Positions 1 to 9,230 of a stretch of DNA of 52,274 nt are shown one piece after another (position 1 is the stretch's first letter; each line of letters opens with the position of its first letter). The position numbers were made by a program, and so were the translations under genes. This stretch comes from an uncultured Bacilli bacterium (GTDB lineage: Bacteria > Bacillota_I > Bacilli_A > RF39 > UBA660), in contig CANQGH010000004.1 of the NCBI GenBank assembly GCA_947601845.1, positions 1-52,274 of the forward strand. Direction: 5' to 3'. Below the pieces are notes generated by a model that was not told where the DNA came from, made no database searches, and saw only the letters and a list, made by a program, of their open reading frames with translations.

Positions 1-230
1 GAATCATCATCTAAAGAATATTTAATAAAATCTAAATCAAGGTCACGAGTTGCACGACGAATATCTTTAGATATAGAGTGCATAACAACACCACCTTTAA
101 TAGTAATATGACTTTTGAAACTACTATTAGATATTTTGAAAAGTATTATATCTTGGCATACTTTAGAACTTGCATCAGTATAATCATAACCAGTATTTAT
201 ATATTCATTAATTAATTCTTCTAAATTCAT
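1..230 (-). CDS. AbiEii-like nucleotidyltransferase toxin (partial, N-terminus only)
   Basis: The first 76 codons of a gene that runs off the left edge. The visible protein contains IKGGVVMHS followed by RRATRDLDLDF, which matches the K-G-G and T-x-D-x-D core of AbiEii/AbiGii nucleotidyltransferases, the toxin half of type IV toxin-antitoxin systems. Known members transfer nucleotides to tRNA or other targets and arrest growth during phage infection. Its ATG follows the stop codon of the AbiEi-like gene with no gap (TAA then ATG), so the two are one operon with coupled translation. The catalytic C-terminal half lies outside the window, so activity cannot be judged. Confidence 0.8.
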   Translation of the reverse strand, partial: MNLEELINEYINTGYDYTDASSKVCQDIILFKISNSSFKSHITIKGGVVMHSISKDIRRATRDLDLDFIKYSLDDD

Positions 231-773
231 TTAAAATACCTCTCTTTGTAATGCTTCTGATAAGTTAAGGTCATTTTTAAAAAGTGACAAATATTCTTCA
301 ATTTTTTGCATGTCTAGTTCATCAACTATTTCCCTATAATTAGTTATAATCTCTTTATAATAATCAAAAGGTATTTGTTTTCTTTTTCTGATAAGTTCTA
401 CAAGTAGTCTTTCTTTGTTATAAATATTTACAGTACATTCGTTAACTTTAATACTTTCTTTTCCAGCATTTAATACATTTTTATCACTAAATATTTGAAC
501 AATTTTTTCATTTTTGATAGTACGATAATTACTTGGTGTTGCAAGATAAACTTTATTTGGTATTACATCCGTTAAATCATAAAAGTAAAAAGCAGAATCC
601 ATTGTTATAACACCTGATGGGTATTTTTTAGAATAAAGAATTATTGGATCAACTATTTTTTTATTTGAATAAATTCCATTTTCAATTTTAAATATTTCTT
701 TATTATTAATTGATTTCTTAATATTGTATCTAGTACCATATTTTTCTAAAAGTTCTTTGTATGAATAAATCAT
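231..773 (-). CDS. AbiEi-like antitoxin / transcriptional repressor
   Basis: A 180-residue protein directly upstream of the AbiEii-like toxin. It has the layout of AbiEi antitoxins: an N-terminal winged-helix segment (about residues 1-45, containing ENGIYS) and a C-terminal domain beginning near the PSGVITMDSAFYFYDLTD segment, which is characteristic of this family. AbiEi proteins of type IV systems neutralise the toxin without binding it and repress their own promoter. Start chosen at the ATG with AGAGGTGA about 7 bases upstream. The gene sits next to an insertion-sequence remnant, consistent with an acquired defence module. Family assignment rests on motif recognition and gene order. Confidence 0.75.
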   Translation of the reverse strand: MIYSYKELLEKYGTRYNIKKSINNKEIFKIENGIYSNKKIVDPIILYSKKYPSGVITMDSAFYFYDLTDVIPNKVYLATPSNYRTIKNEKIVQIFSDKNVLNAGKESIKVNECTVNIYNKERLLVELIRKRKQIPFDYYKEIITNYREIVDELDMQKIEEYLSLFKNDLNLSEALQREVF

Positions 774-792
774 TGTTTTTCACCTCTTTATC

Positions 793-821
793 ATTTTAAC
801 ATAATGTAGGGTAAAATTCAA
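793..821 (-). promoter_or_regulatory. Sigma-A promoter of the AbiE-like operon, overlapped by an inverted repeat
   Basis: On the minus strand TTGAAT (816-821) and TAAAAT (793-798) are separated by 17 bases and lie just upstream of the antitoxin ATG. A GGGTA...TACCC inverted repeat (809-831) brackets the -35 element. AbiEi antitoxins are known to repress their promoters through inverted repeats, so this is the likely operator; that role is inferred. Confidence 0.55.
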
Positions 822-944
822 GAAAATACCCGACAAAATGGAAAAATATATTTTTAAAATTGTCACTAACTTGTTACTAACATACCTTAATTTAACTAAC
901 TGAACTTATTAAAAAAGTTCAGGAAACACCGATAAATCCTTTAT

Positions 945-1300
945 TTATGGTATAAGCAAATTGAACTTTTTTATGTTGTAATCTTTATGTGCATTGTTAA
1001 ATGCCACCGAGGAATATATTGTGCCTTGATCTGAGTGAAAAATTGTGTCTTGGCTCTTATATCCTCTTTTTATTTTGTTATTTAACATATCTTCTAAAGC
1101 TGCTTTATGATTTGACATACTTACTCCATGATAGAATGGTTTTACATCAGAACCAATTATGGAATCATCAAATGCATCCACATAATATGTCCAATCAATA
1201 TCACTGTTGTATCTGATGTTATTTTTTCTAAAGGTCTAGTCGTTTCCCAATTATTATTTATAATATTAGGATATTTTATTGATTCTTTGCCTGTGTTTTT
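945..1300 (-). pseudogene. IS3-family transposase OrfB remnant
   Basis: Two pieces of an rve-type integrase core in different frames. One piece includes TTRPLEKITSDTTVI, with the first catalytic Asp. The other runs from DWTYYVDAFDDS to FHSDQGTIYSSVAF, with the second catalytic Asp. A small out-of-frame deletion near 1200 separates them. The N-terminal HTH part and the C-terminal Glu region are absent, so no functional transposase can result. Confidence 0.8.
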
Positions 1301-1350
1301 ACTATTTCAAATTTTATTTGTTTTTATTCTTGAATGTTACAAGTGAATCA

Positions 1351-1671
1351 TCACCTTTCATTAGGTATCCTTTTTTTTAATAATTCATTCTCGATTCTTA
1401 GTTTCATATTTTCATATTCAAGTGTCTCTATATCCGTAAGATTTTTCTTGTTAGAATATTTAACTAATGGATTACCAGGCTTTTTCATATTTTCTAATGA
1501 TTGCTCACCATATTTATCATATTTTATTATCCAATTTCTTAACATTCCTCCCGATATATCATTTTCTTTTGCTACTTCTTCTGAAGATTTTCCATTAAGT
1601 ACTTCTTTTATCATTTTTAATTTTGATTCTTTTGACCAATATTTATTTGGCTCTTTTCTTATTCTTGTCAT
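1351..1671 (-). CDS. IS3-family transposase OrfA (HTH protein)
   Basis: A 106-residue protein with an N-terminal helix-turn-helix of the IS3 OrfA type (about residues 10-50: WSKESKLKMIKEVL followed by SSEEVAKENDI) and a C-terminal heptad segment (ENMKLRIENELLKKR) typical of the OrfA leucine zipper. A strong GGAGGT ribosome binding site precedes the ATG. The frame is intact but its OrfB partner is broken, so it is probably a relic that could at most bind DNA. Confidence 0.8.
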   Translation of the reverse strand: MTRIRKEPNKYWSKESKLKMIKEVLNGKSSEEVAKENDISGGMLRNWIIKYDKYGEQSLENMKKPGNPLVKYSNKKNLTDIETLEYENMKLRIENELLKKRIPNER

Positions 1672-1699
1672 TTCTTACCTCCTTATTTATTATAACAAA

Positions 1700-1730
1700 A
1701 AATGTAGACATGTTTTTTATGTCTACATTT
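1700..1730 (-). terminator. Rho-independent terminator of the thyX-tmk operon
   Basis: A perfect 12-bp inverted repeat (1700-1711 with 1719-1730) and a 7-base loop, followed on the minus strand by a run of Ts. It sits about 30 bases after the tmk stop codon. Confidence 0.75.
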
Positions 1731-1762
1731 ATCTTACAACTTCAGTATTGCTCATGCTCTTC

Positions 1763-2434
1763 TTATATTTTTTTTACTAATTGATATACTTTATTATGAA
1801 CCTCATTAGGCTTCAACATATGATCAAGTTCATCACATTTTACTTTGTCCCATCCTAAATAATCAGCAACAAACATAGCATTATCATAAACTTTTCGCAT
1901 ATATTCTATATCTCTTTCATGAACATCATTAGAAATACCATCATTATTTTTTCTAGCATTTCTAATTTTAGTGACTAGATCAAAAGGTGCATATAGAAAG
2001 ATAACCTTATCAGGTTTTTTTATTTCTAATTTTTCATACTCAAAATCACAAACATAATCAATAAAATCTTTTTTTAGAGAAAGATTATCTAATAAAGCCC
2101 CTTGATATATTAAACTAGACGTTGTATATCGATCTAATAAAATAGTTTTACCTTCTTCATAATCTTTTTTTAAATCCATCTGCCAAGTAATAGCTCTATC
2201 AACGGCATATAAACTATTGATAAAGTAAGGTGATAATTGCTTAGGTGAACCATAATCCCCATTTAAATACTTTTCTACTAGTTTTCCTTGATCTGTATTG
2301 TAAGATGGAAAATGATGCATTACTATAGATATACCATCTTTTTCAAGGTGTTCTTTAAGCATAGAAGTCTGCGAGGTCTTACCTATTCCATCACACGCCC
2401 CTTCAATAACAATTAATTTTCCTTTTTCCATCAT
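1763..2434 (-). CDS. tmk: Thymidylate kinase (dTMP kinase family)
   Basis: Phosphorylates dTMP to dTDP using ATP. The 223-residue length fits the family. The P-loop near residues 11-20 reads EGACDGIGKTS, a variant of the usual G-x-D-x-x-GKS/T loop. DRYTTSSLIYQG (around residue 100) matches the conserved DRY motif that binds the nucleotide, and FPSYNTDQGKLV matches the dTMP-binding F-P segment. The ATG overlaps the thyX stop codon by one base (TAATG), so the two are translated as a pair and together convert dUMP to dTDP. The sequence resembles the longer, eukaryote-like Tmk branch more than the Bacillus housekeeping enzyme, so a second tmk may exist elsewhere (inference). Confidence 0.85.
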   Translation of the reverse strand: MMEKGKLIVIEGACDGIGKTSQTSMLKEHLEKDGISIVMHHFPSYNTDQGKLVEKYLNGDYGSPKQLSPYFINSLYAVDRAITWQMDLKKDYEEGKTILLDRYTTSSLIYQGALLDNLSLKKDFIDYVCDFEYEKLEIKKPDKVIFLYAPFDLVTKIRNARKNNDGISNDVHERDIEYMRKVYDNAMFVADYLGWDKVKCDELDHMLKPNEVHNKVYQLVKKI

Positions 2435-3636
2435 TATATCTTCCTCACTAAAGTTTTTCCTTCCTTAAATCCACAATCATTAGGGCAAGTAAAGTTTGGG
2501 AAAGTACATCTTGCGCCATGAGAATATTTTTCAATATCAGAAGCTAGTGAATTACAAGAAGATTCTAAAGCTTTTTTATAAGCCAACAAGGTTTGTCGTG
2601 TTTGCTCCATAACTTCTAATTGTGCCCCTGAACATAATCTCTCTTTGCATTTAAGAATAAAGTCACCATATTTACCAGCTTCATTTATTCTAACTAATGT
2701 TCCTTGTGGTGTAACACCTTTAACCATATTCATATCGCCTAACCATTCCTCTACTAGAGTTTTATCAGAAGCAATGATTGGTGGTATAAAATATTCCTCT
2801 TCCTTCAAAAATTCCATTTGATAATCCAATGTTCTATGTCTTTGAGTTTGGGCTAACTGGGCTAAAGAACCTTTGTAAGTTACCGAATAAACATCACTAA
2901 AGATATCTTGCTTACTATCTAAATTTTGACCGAATAAAGACAAGTATCTATTTTTTTCGTTTTTCATTAATCCTGCAACCAATATATTTTTAGGAATAAG
3001 AGCATTGATAAATTGATCCATAGCAAAAGATAACTTATTCTCAAATGGGTTATGTGTATCATGACTCATTATATACTCTTCCATCCAAGATAAAATATAG
3101 TTAATCTGTCTTAAAGTTGTTGTATAAATCATTTGGGTAGGCATAAATACAGTAACTAAATATCGCGCATTTTCTTGAGCCAATTTTTCTATTTTAGATG
3201 CATTATAAATGCTCCCATATTGTTCTGTTATTTTGATTTTAAAAATGTCAATCCATTTATTATATAATCGCTCTTCAGCAGGGGTAATAATAGATCCTTC
3301 TTTTCTTTCTACTTTCGTATATCTTGCTGACTTCTCACTAGTTGTATATTGATTTTCATTATTAAGAACCATAGCTAATATTTTAGGTATATTTTGAATA
3401 TTAAAAATTATTGAAACATGATCATAAACACTATGATGTCCATTGTTTAATGTTCTTTCAATTCGACGCATTGTTTTTTCACTTGGCTCATTTTCTAAAT
3501 GATGAAAGCCTTCCTTATCATAACAAACTCCAGCAATCTTACCACATAATTTAAGGGCCTCATCTTTATCAAAAGTACCATCATCTTTTACAAATTGACT
3601 TGATAAAAAATCAATTTGTATTCTTTGTTTTTCCAT
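2434..3636 (-). CDS. thyX: FAD-dependent thymidylate synthase, tandem two-domain form
   Basis: ThyX makes dTMP from dUMP using methylene-tetrahydrofolate, FAD and NADPH. At 400 residues it is nearly twice the usual 220-250. The first half (about 20-190) has the GHHSVYDHVSIIFNI segment and SEKSARY, corresponding to the S-x-R-Y part of the signature, but not the RHR. The second half (about 205-370) has QTQRHRTLDYQMEF, with the RHR, and a C-terminal AQLEVMEQTR segment, but lacks the S-x-R-Y part. This looks like an internal duplication with the motif split between copies. A C-terminal Cys cluster (CTFPNFTCPNDC) may bind metal. A strong AGGAGG site precedes the ATG. Confidence 0.8.
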   Translation of the reverse strand: MEKQRIQIDFLSSQFVKDDGTFDKDEALKLCGKIAGVCYDKEGFHHLENEPSEKTMRRIERTLNNGHHSVYDHVSIIFNIQNIPKILAMVLNNENQYTTSEKSARYTKVERKEGSIITPAEERLYNKWIDIFKIKITEQYGSIYNASKIEKLAQENARYLVTVFMPTQMIYTTTLRQINYILSWMEEYIMSHDTHNPFENKLSFAMDQFINALIPKNILVAGLMKNEKNRYLSLFGQNLDSKQDIFSDVYSVTYKGSLAQLAQTQRHRTLDYQMEFLKEEEYFIPPIIASDKTLVEEWLGDMNMVKGVTPQGTLVRINEAGKYGDFILKCKERLCSGAQLEVMEQTRQTLLAYKKALESSCNSLASDIEKYSHGARCTFPNFTCPNDCGFKEGKTLVRKI

Positions 3637-3778
3637 AAAAAAATCCTCCTAACTATTTTACCCTTTTTCTTCTTCATACTGCTACCAAGAGTAAAACTGT
3701 CAAATGGATTTTTATAGATTACTACACTGATAACTACAATCAGTATAGCATATTTTTTTACTTAATTATATAAAATAT

Positions 3779-6613
3779 TTATTTTTTTATATCATTTCTT
3801 TTTAATAATAGTTTATTGTTATTATTATTATCTTTATTATTTGCCAAAGAAAAGTTTCTTGATATTTCTTGAACATGTTGTTCATCTAGTCCCAACATAT
3901 TAGCTATTTCATTAGGTTGGAATGTTACGTTATCCACATTTATAGAACTAAGTGAAACGGCCATCATATCTTTAAAATCTAGATTATTAAATCGTTCATC
4001 ATTTTGAACTATTTTTAACGTATCCAAAATACTTGTATAAACTTTCTTTCTAATACCATCACTAGTTGTTCTATCACTCTGTAAAGCTTTATCTATATTT
4101 GGTAACTTAGATATTATTACTTCTACTTTATCCTGATTGTAATCATTAAAAGCCATGTATTCAGTTTTAGATTTTTCATTAATATCAATAGGATTTGTTA
4201 ATATTTTAGGCATTTTGTTTCTTATTAAATAATCAGCAGCAACATATACTTTCTTACCACAATCTTTGGCTTTGACAGGGTGAGAATAATCTTCACCATA
4301 TCTCAATTTTAATACCCTTCTATTTTCATTAGTTAACTTGGATATAGCTAAATCTACTTCTTCTTTATTATAATCACTAAAAACATTATATATACTAACG
4401 GTCTTGCTGCAATGTAGTGTAGCACACGAAATATGAGGATTTATTAATAATCTTGTCATTTTTCCGTTTAAAATGTTATAAAGCCTTATGGAATCATCCT
4501 TATTACCTGTTACCCTTTGTCTAGGTTTTTGATAATCTTCACCAAATCTTAATTTCAATGCATCTTTATCTTTATTAGGTAACTTTGATATAGCTAAATC
4601 TACTTCTTCCTTACTGTAAAGTGGAAAATATTCATATATCTTTTTAGTTATCGTGTCCTTGCTAGCAATTAAATTAGGGTCTTTTAGTAATTCCATAATT
4701 TTAGGAAGTAATTTAGCATAAAAGTCCTTAATATCTTTGGAAGTACATTCAAGTGCCTTTACCGGATGTTCTAAGTCTTCACCATACCTTAATGTCAACA
4801 AATGTCTATCTTCTTCACTTAGCTTAGATATGGCTAAATCTATCTTCTCTTTACTGTAGTTGTTAAAATACTTATATATAGTTGAAGTTCCATTAAGAGA
4901 TTGCCCTTTAGGGTCATCTAATAATTTTTCAATTTTGGGCCTTACAGTATTGCGAAATTTTGCTAAATTTTGTTTAGAACATCCCGTCTCTTTTGGAGAC
5001 TGCAACAAATCTTCACCAAATCTTAATTTTAACACTTTACTATCTCTCGCATTTAATTTTGATACAACTAAATCTATTTCTTCCTTGCTATATGGTGAAA
5101 AATATGCATATATATTGCATGAAATACCTCTATTATGCACACGTGAATTAGGGTTATCTAACATTTCCTTTATTTTTTTTCGTATATCAAAAATATTATC
5201 ATAATTGGCTTCTTTACTCTCCTTAAAACTTATTACTTTTCTAAAATCTTCACCGTATCTTTGCTTAAGTAGCGCTCTTTCACGTTCTGTTAATTTTGCA
5301 ATTACTATATTGATTTCTTCTTCACTGTAATTAGAAAAATATTCATATAAGTTAACATTTCTACCTTCAATGGATAAACTAGAGTCATTCAATAATCTTC
5401 GCATTTTTAACTTGATATGACGAATTTTTTGACTAAATTTAAGCCCATCATCTAGAGGTGTTAATGATTCATCAAAATTGTCTCCATATCTTTGCTTAAG
5501 TATTAACCGTTCTTGATCTGTTAATTTATCAATTACTATATTGACCTCTTCCCTACTATAGTTAGGAAAATATTCATATAAATTCCACTTATTAACTGGT
5601 TTAGCGTAAGATAAACTGGGATTTTTCATCAAAATTTTAAGTTTAAATCTTAATATATTTGCTGTGTCTTTGTAGATTTTTTCCGAATATTTTTTATTAA
5701 TTGATAATGTATCTAAATTATCACCGTATACTAGTTTTAATATTTTCCTATCTTGTTCTCCTAATTTAGCAAAAGCACAATCAGCTTCTTCTTTACTATA
5801 ATTAGGAAAATTTTCATATAGACTAGGAGCAATATTCATCTTAGATATTTCTTCATTAAATGATTTTTGTTCATTTAACAGTCTCGGTAGCTTATTTTCA
5901 AAAATTCGATAAAATCTTCTAACATCATTATTAGATGGAAATTTATTTTTTAAAGGATGGGAAAAGTCTTCGCCATATCTTTGCTTTAATACTTGGATAT
6001 CCGTTTCCTTTAATTTAGAAATGGCTAAATCGACCTCTTCCCTACTATAATTGGAAAAATATTCATATATATTTGAATACATACTTTTTGGCTGGGCATC
6101 ACTTTGAATGTAATTCTTTCTAACATATACTGGATAATTAGGGTTCTTTAGCAATGGTTTTAGCCTTTCTTTTTTTATATAATAAACTTTGGTATAGTCA
6201 CTACTATTTAAAGTTTTACTCTGTACTGGATGAGAAAAATCTTCACCATATTTTAATTTCAATATGTTTTTATCCTTATCATTTAATTTAGATATGGCTA
6301 AATCTATTTCATCTTTACTATATTGAGAAAATTCTATATAAATAGATGAAACTAACTTATATTTTAATGCCCCTAACATTTTGGGAATTTTACATTCTAC
6401 TATATATCTTGATGCTTGATAAGTATTTCTTCCACAATCTTTAGGTCTTATTGGATGACAAAAATCCTCACCATATCTTTGCTTTAATACTTGGATATCT
6501 TTTTCATTTAATTTAGAAAGAGCCGAATCTATCTCTTCTTTACTATAATTGGCTAAGCATTCATACATAGTAAATAAACTATTTCTTTTATCATTATTCT
6601 CAGACTTATTCAT
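3779..6613 (-). CDS. Tandem-repeat protein: ten sigma-70 region-4-like modules plus a C-terminal HTH
   Basis: A 944-residue cytoplasmic-looking protein with no signal peptide or membrane segment. Residues about 16-817 are ten head-to-tail modules of 75-90 residues; a degenerate eleventh begins near 818. Each module reads roughly YEYFSNYSKEEVDLAISKL, then D-x-x-V-L-K-x-R-Y-G-E-D, then a basic stretch ending in K-x-x-x-L-L. This follows the order of sigma-70 region 4 (KLPERE.EVL.LRYG, then a recognition-helix half). The C-terminus contains EIANMLGLDEQHVQEISR, a standalone HTH-like segment. Start placed at the ATG with AAGGGGG upstream rather than the earlier codon 33 bases away. Function is unknown; multivalent DNA or RNA polymerase binding is the natural hypothesis. 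It lies 142 bases upstream of thyX on the same strand. Confidence 0.8.
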   Translation of the reverse strand: MNKSENNDKRNSLFTMYECLANYSKEEIDSALSKLNEKDIQVLKQRYGEDFCHPIRPKDCGRNTYQASRYIVECKIPKMLGALKYKLVSSIYIEFSQYSKDEIDLAISKLNDKDKNILKLKYGEDFSHPVQSKTLNSSDYTKVYYIKKERLKPLLKNPNYPVYVRKNYIQSDAQPKSMYSNIYEYFSNYSREEVDLAISKLKETDIQVLKQRYGEDFSHPLKNKFPSNNDVRRFYRIFENKLPRLLNEQKSFNEEISKMNIAPSLYENFPNYSKEEADCAFAKLGEQDRKILKLVYGDNLDTLSINKKYSEKIYKDTANILRFKLKILMKNPSLSYAKPVNKWNLYEYFPNYSREEVNIVIDKLTDQERLILKQRYGDNFDESLTPLDDGLKFSQKIRHIKLKMRRLLNDSSLSIEGRNVNLYEYFSNYSEEEINIVIAKLTERERALLKQRYGEDFRKVISFKESKEANYDNIFDIRKKIKEMLDNPNSRVHNRGISCNIYAYFSPYSKEEIDLVVSKLNARDSKVLKLRFGEDLLQSPKETGCSKQNLAKFRNTVRPKIEKLLDDPKGQSLNGTSTIYKYFNNYSKEKIDLAISKLSEEDRHLLTLRYGEDLEHPVKALECTSKDIKDFYAKLLPKIMELLKDPNLIASKDTITKKIYEYFPLYSKEEVDLAISKLPNKDKDALKLRFGEDYQKPRQRVTGNKDDSIRLYNILNGKMTRLLINPHISCATLHCSKTVSIYNVFSDYNKEEVDLAISKLTNENRRVLKLRYGEDYSHPVKAKDCGKKVYVAADYLIRNKMPKILTNPIDINEKSKTEYMAFNDYNQDKVEVIISKLPNIDKALQSDRTTSDGIRKKVYTSILDTLKIVQNDERFNNLDFKDMMAVSLSSINVDNVTFQPNEIANMLGLDEQHVQEISRNFSLANNKDNNNNNKLLLKRNDIKK

Positions 6614-6672
6614 AGCTACCCCCTTAAATGTCTTATATAATAACACTTTTTTCTAGTTTTTACAATATTACA

Positions 6673-6701
6673 ATAAAAAGAACACTTAAAAACTAGTGTT
6701 C
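6673..6701 (-). terminator. Terminator of the valS operon
   Basis: GAACACT/AGTGTTC stem (6680-6686 with 6695-6701) followed on the minus strand by TTTTTATT. The stem includes the last codons and stop of valS. Confidence 0.7.
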
Positions 6702-9230
6702 CTTTAAAATCGCAAGTCTATTTTTTTCTTCCTCTAATTTCTTTCGGTCCATATCGACGACATTTTGAGGCGCTTTATTAACATAATTTTCATTACTTAA
6801 TAATTTTTCACGCCTAGCAATAGATGATTCTAAAGCTGCTATTTCCTCTAATATCTTACTAGTATCCTCTTCTTGTCCTTTATAATAGTAAGTAATATTA
6901 ACCAGATTTGATTTATAACTAGCTGATAAATAATCACTATCATCAACACTTACTAGTTGCTCTTCTTTTATTTTTAATTGAGATAAATAAATATCTTTAA
7001 GTCTATCATCAATATCAATACTGATATAAGCATCTTTAGTAATATTGTTATTAGATTTCATATTACGAATAGCAATAATATCCTTAATAATCTTATCTAG
7101 TTCATCTTTTTCTTCATTAAAGACCTCTTTATTATTATATTCTGGATAATTGGCAATCATAATAGATGGGAATTCTTTAATTGGTAACATACCATATATT
7201 TCTTCCGTAACAAATGGCATAATTGGATGAAGCATAAGTAAAATACTTTTTAATACTTTCAATAAAACACTTTTAGTTGTATTATTCATATTTATCTTAG
7301 AAAGTTCAATATACCAATCACAGAAATCATCCCAAATAAATGAGTAAAGGATAGCACCTACATTATTGAAATCATAACGATCCATATTTTTTCTTACTAA
7401 TTTAATAGTTGCATTTAACTTAGTTAGAATCCACTTATCAGATATTGTTAAATCTTGATATGTCTCATCACTGTCCTTAAATCCTTCCAAATTCATTAAA
7501 ACAAATCTTGAGGCATTCCATAATTTATTGATAAAATTCCAAGTTGATACTACTTTCTCTGTATCAAATCGAATATCAGTTCCCATCGCACTAGCGGTTA
7601 CTAAGTAATATCTTAGAGCATCTGTTCCATAAGAATCGATTAAATCCATAGGGTCAATACCATTACCTAGACTTTTAGACATCTTTCGACCTTGTTTATC
7701 TCTTATTAATCCATGAATAATACAATCTTTAAATGGTCTAGAATTCATATGTTTTAAAGATGAAAAAGCCATTCTTGCTACCCAGAAGAAAATAATATCA
7801 TAGGCCGTAACTAAAACATCAGTTGGGAAATATCTTTCTAAGTCTTTAGTATCGTTAGGCCATCCTAAAGTGCTAAATGGCCATAAAGCGGAACTAAACC
7901 AAGTATCGAGTACATCTTCATCTTGTATCCATCCTTCTTCTTTAGGTGGGTTTTCTCCAACATATACTTCTTCCCCTTTATACCAAGCAGGAATTCTATG
8001 ACCCCACCAAAGTTGGCGAGAAATACACCAATCATGGCAGTCTTCCATCCAATGATTTAATATCTTTTCAAAGTTTTTAGGGAAGAAATTAATCTTTCTA
8101 TCAGCATCTTTTTGACTATCTAATAAGTCTTTGGCCATACTATTCATTTTAACAAACCATTGGCGAGATAAATAAGGTTCAACTACAGCATCTGTTCTTT
8201 CACTATGCCCAACACTGTGAGTCATTTCCTCAATTTTAATTAATAGGCCTTCTTTTTTTAAATCTTCAACTAACCTACTACGACATTCTTCACGAGTTAA
8301 TCCCTGATACTTAAAAGCCTTTTCATTCATAGTAGCATCTTCATTCATAACAATAATTCTCTCTAAATTATGACGTACTCCAACTTCAAAGTCATTAGGA
8401 TCATGAGCAGGAGTTATTTTAACAACACCAGTACCAAATTCAGGATCAGCATGAATATCCCCAATAATAGGAATCTTTTTATTAACAATAGGTAAAATTA
8501 CATTTTTACCAATTAAATCTTTATACCTTTCATCATCTGGATGAACAGCTACCGCAACATCACCAAATAAAGTCTCTGGTCTAGTAGTAGCTACCTCTAA
8601 ATAATTATTGCTATCTTCTAAATAATATTTTAAGTGATAGAATGCTCCTTTATCTTCTTTATAAATAACCTCTTCATTAGATAGAGCTGTCTTAGCAACT
8701 GGATCCCAGTTAATAATTCTATCTCCTCGATAAATTAATCCTTCATTATAAAGATTAACAAATACTCTAGTAACCGCCTTATTTAATCCTTCATCTAAAG
8801 TAAATCTCTCACGCGTATAATCGACGCTTACTCCTAATTTCTCCCATTGCTTATGAATATTATCTCTATGTTCATTAGTCCACTTCCAACATTCATCTAG
8901 GAATTTATCACGTCCTAATTCATATTTATTAATTCCTTGTTCCTTTAACCTATTAACTACTTTAGCTTCTGTAGCAATAGCGGCATGGTCCATACCTGGT
9001 AACCATAACACATCATAATTATTCATTCTTTTATATCTTACTATAACATCCTGAATGCTACCATTTAAAGCATGTCCTAAATGTAAGTTACCAGTTACAT
9101 TAGGAGGAGGAATAACAACACAAAATGGTTTTTTGGCTAAATCATTTCCAGCTTTAAAATAACCTTTTTCTTTCCAAGTAATATATTTATTCTCTTCTAC
9201 TTTCTTATGATCATATTTCTTATCTAACAT
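6693..9230 (-). CDS. valS: Valine-tRNA ligase
   Basis: Class I synthetase that charges tRNA-Val and edits threonine. All expected parts are visible in 845 residues: the HIGH signature as NLHLGHAL near residue 50, an inserted editing domain around 190-340 with the [11 protein letters not shown] motif, KMSKS as [10 protein letters not shown] near 520, an anticodon-binding helical domain, and the C-terminal coiled coil (about 785-845) that marks ValRS. The ATG overlaps the stop of the HD gene upstream, with GGAGG inside the last codons of that gene. The operon is led by a T-box riboswitch, so it should be induced by uncharged tRNA-Val. Confidence 0.97.
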   Translation of the reverse strand: MLDKKYDHKKVEENKYITWKEKGYFKAGNDLAKKPFCVVIPPPNVTGNLHLGHALNGSIQDVIVRYKRMNNYDVLWLPGMDHAAIATEAKVVNRLKEQGINKYELGRDKFLDECWKWTNEHRDNIHKQWEKLGVSVDYTRERFTLDEGLNKAVTRVFVNLYNEGLIYRGDRIINWDPVAKTALSNEEVIYKEDKGAFYHLKYYLEDSNNYLEVATTRPETLFGDVAVAVHPDDERYKDLIGKNVILPIVNKKIPIIGDIHADPEFGTGVVKITPAHDPNDFEVGVRHNLERIIVMNEDATMNEKAFKYQGLTREECRSRLVEDLKKEGLLIKIEEMTHSVGHSERTDAVVEPYLSRQWFVKMNSMAKDLLDSQKDADRKINFFPKNFEKILNHWMEDCHDWCISRQLWWGHRIPAWYKGEEVYVGENPPKEEGWIQDEDVLDTWFSSALWPFSTLGWPNDTKDLERYFPTDVLVTAYDIIFFWVARMAFSSLKHMNSRPFKDCIIHGLIRDKQGRKMSKSLGNGIDPMDLIDSYGTDALRYYLVTASAMGTDIRFDTEKVVSTWNFINKLWNASRFVLMNLEGFKDSDETYQDLTISDKWILTKLNATIKLVRKNMDRYDFNNVGAILYSFIWDDFCDWYIELSKINMNNTTKSVLLKVLKSILLMLHPIMPFVTEEIYGMLPIKEFPSIMIANYPEYNNKEVFNEEKDELDKIIKDIIAIRNMKSNNNITKDAYISIDIDDRLKDIYLSQLKIKEEQLVSVDDSDYLSASYKSNLVNITYYYKGQEEDTSKILEEIAALESSIARREKLLSNENYVNKAPQNVVDMDRKKLEEEKNRLAILKEH

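Larger units (their letters stand above)
905..1735 (-). mobile_element. Decayed IS3-family insertion sequence
   Basis: Contains an intact-looking orfA (1351-1671) and a broken orfB (945-1300) in the order and strand expected of an IS3-family element. The orfB start, part of its middle, and the region of its last catalytic Glu are missing, so the element cannot make its own transposase. Ends are approximate: I could not identify paired terminal inverted repeats or a target duplication with confidence. It lies between the AbiE-like module and tmk. Confidence 0.7.

Noticed and set aside
1001-1780. Plus-strand open frames in the IS region
   Set aside because: They are shadows of the minus-strand IS3 genes; composition and hydrophobicity come from A/T-rich antisense.
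3779-6613. Periodic DNA repeats that might suggest a CRISPR array
   Set aside because: The period is about 240 bases, the copies are diverged, and all lie within one open frame, so they are coding repeats.
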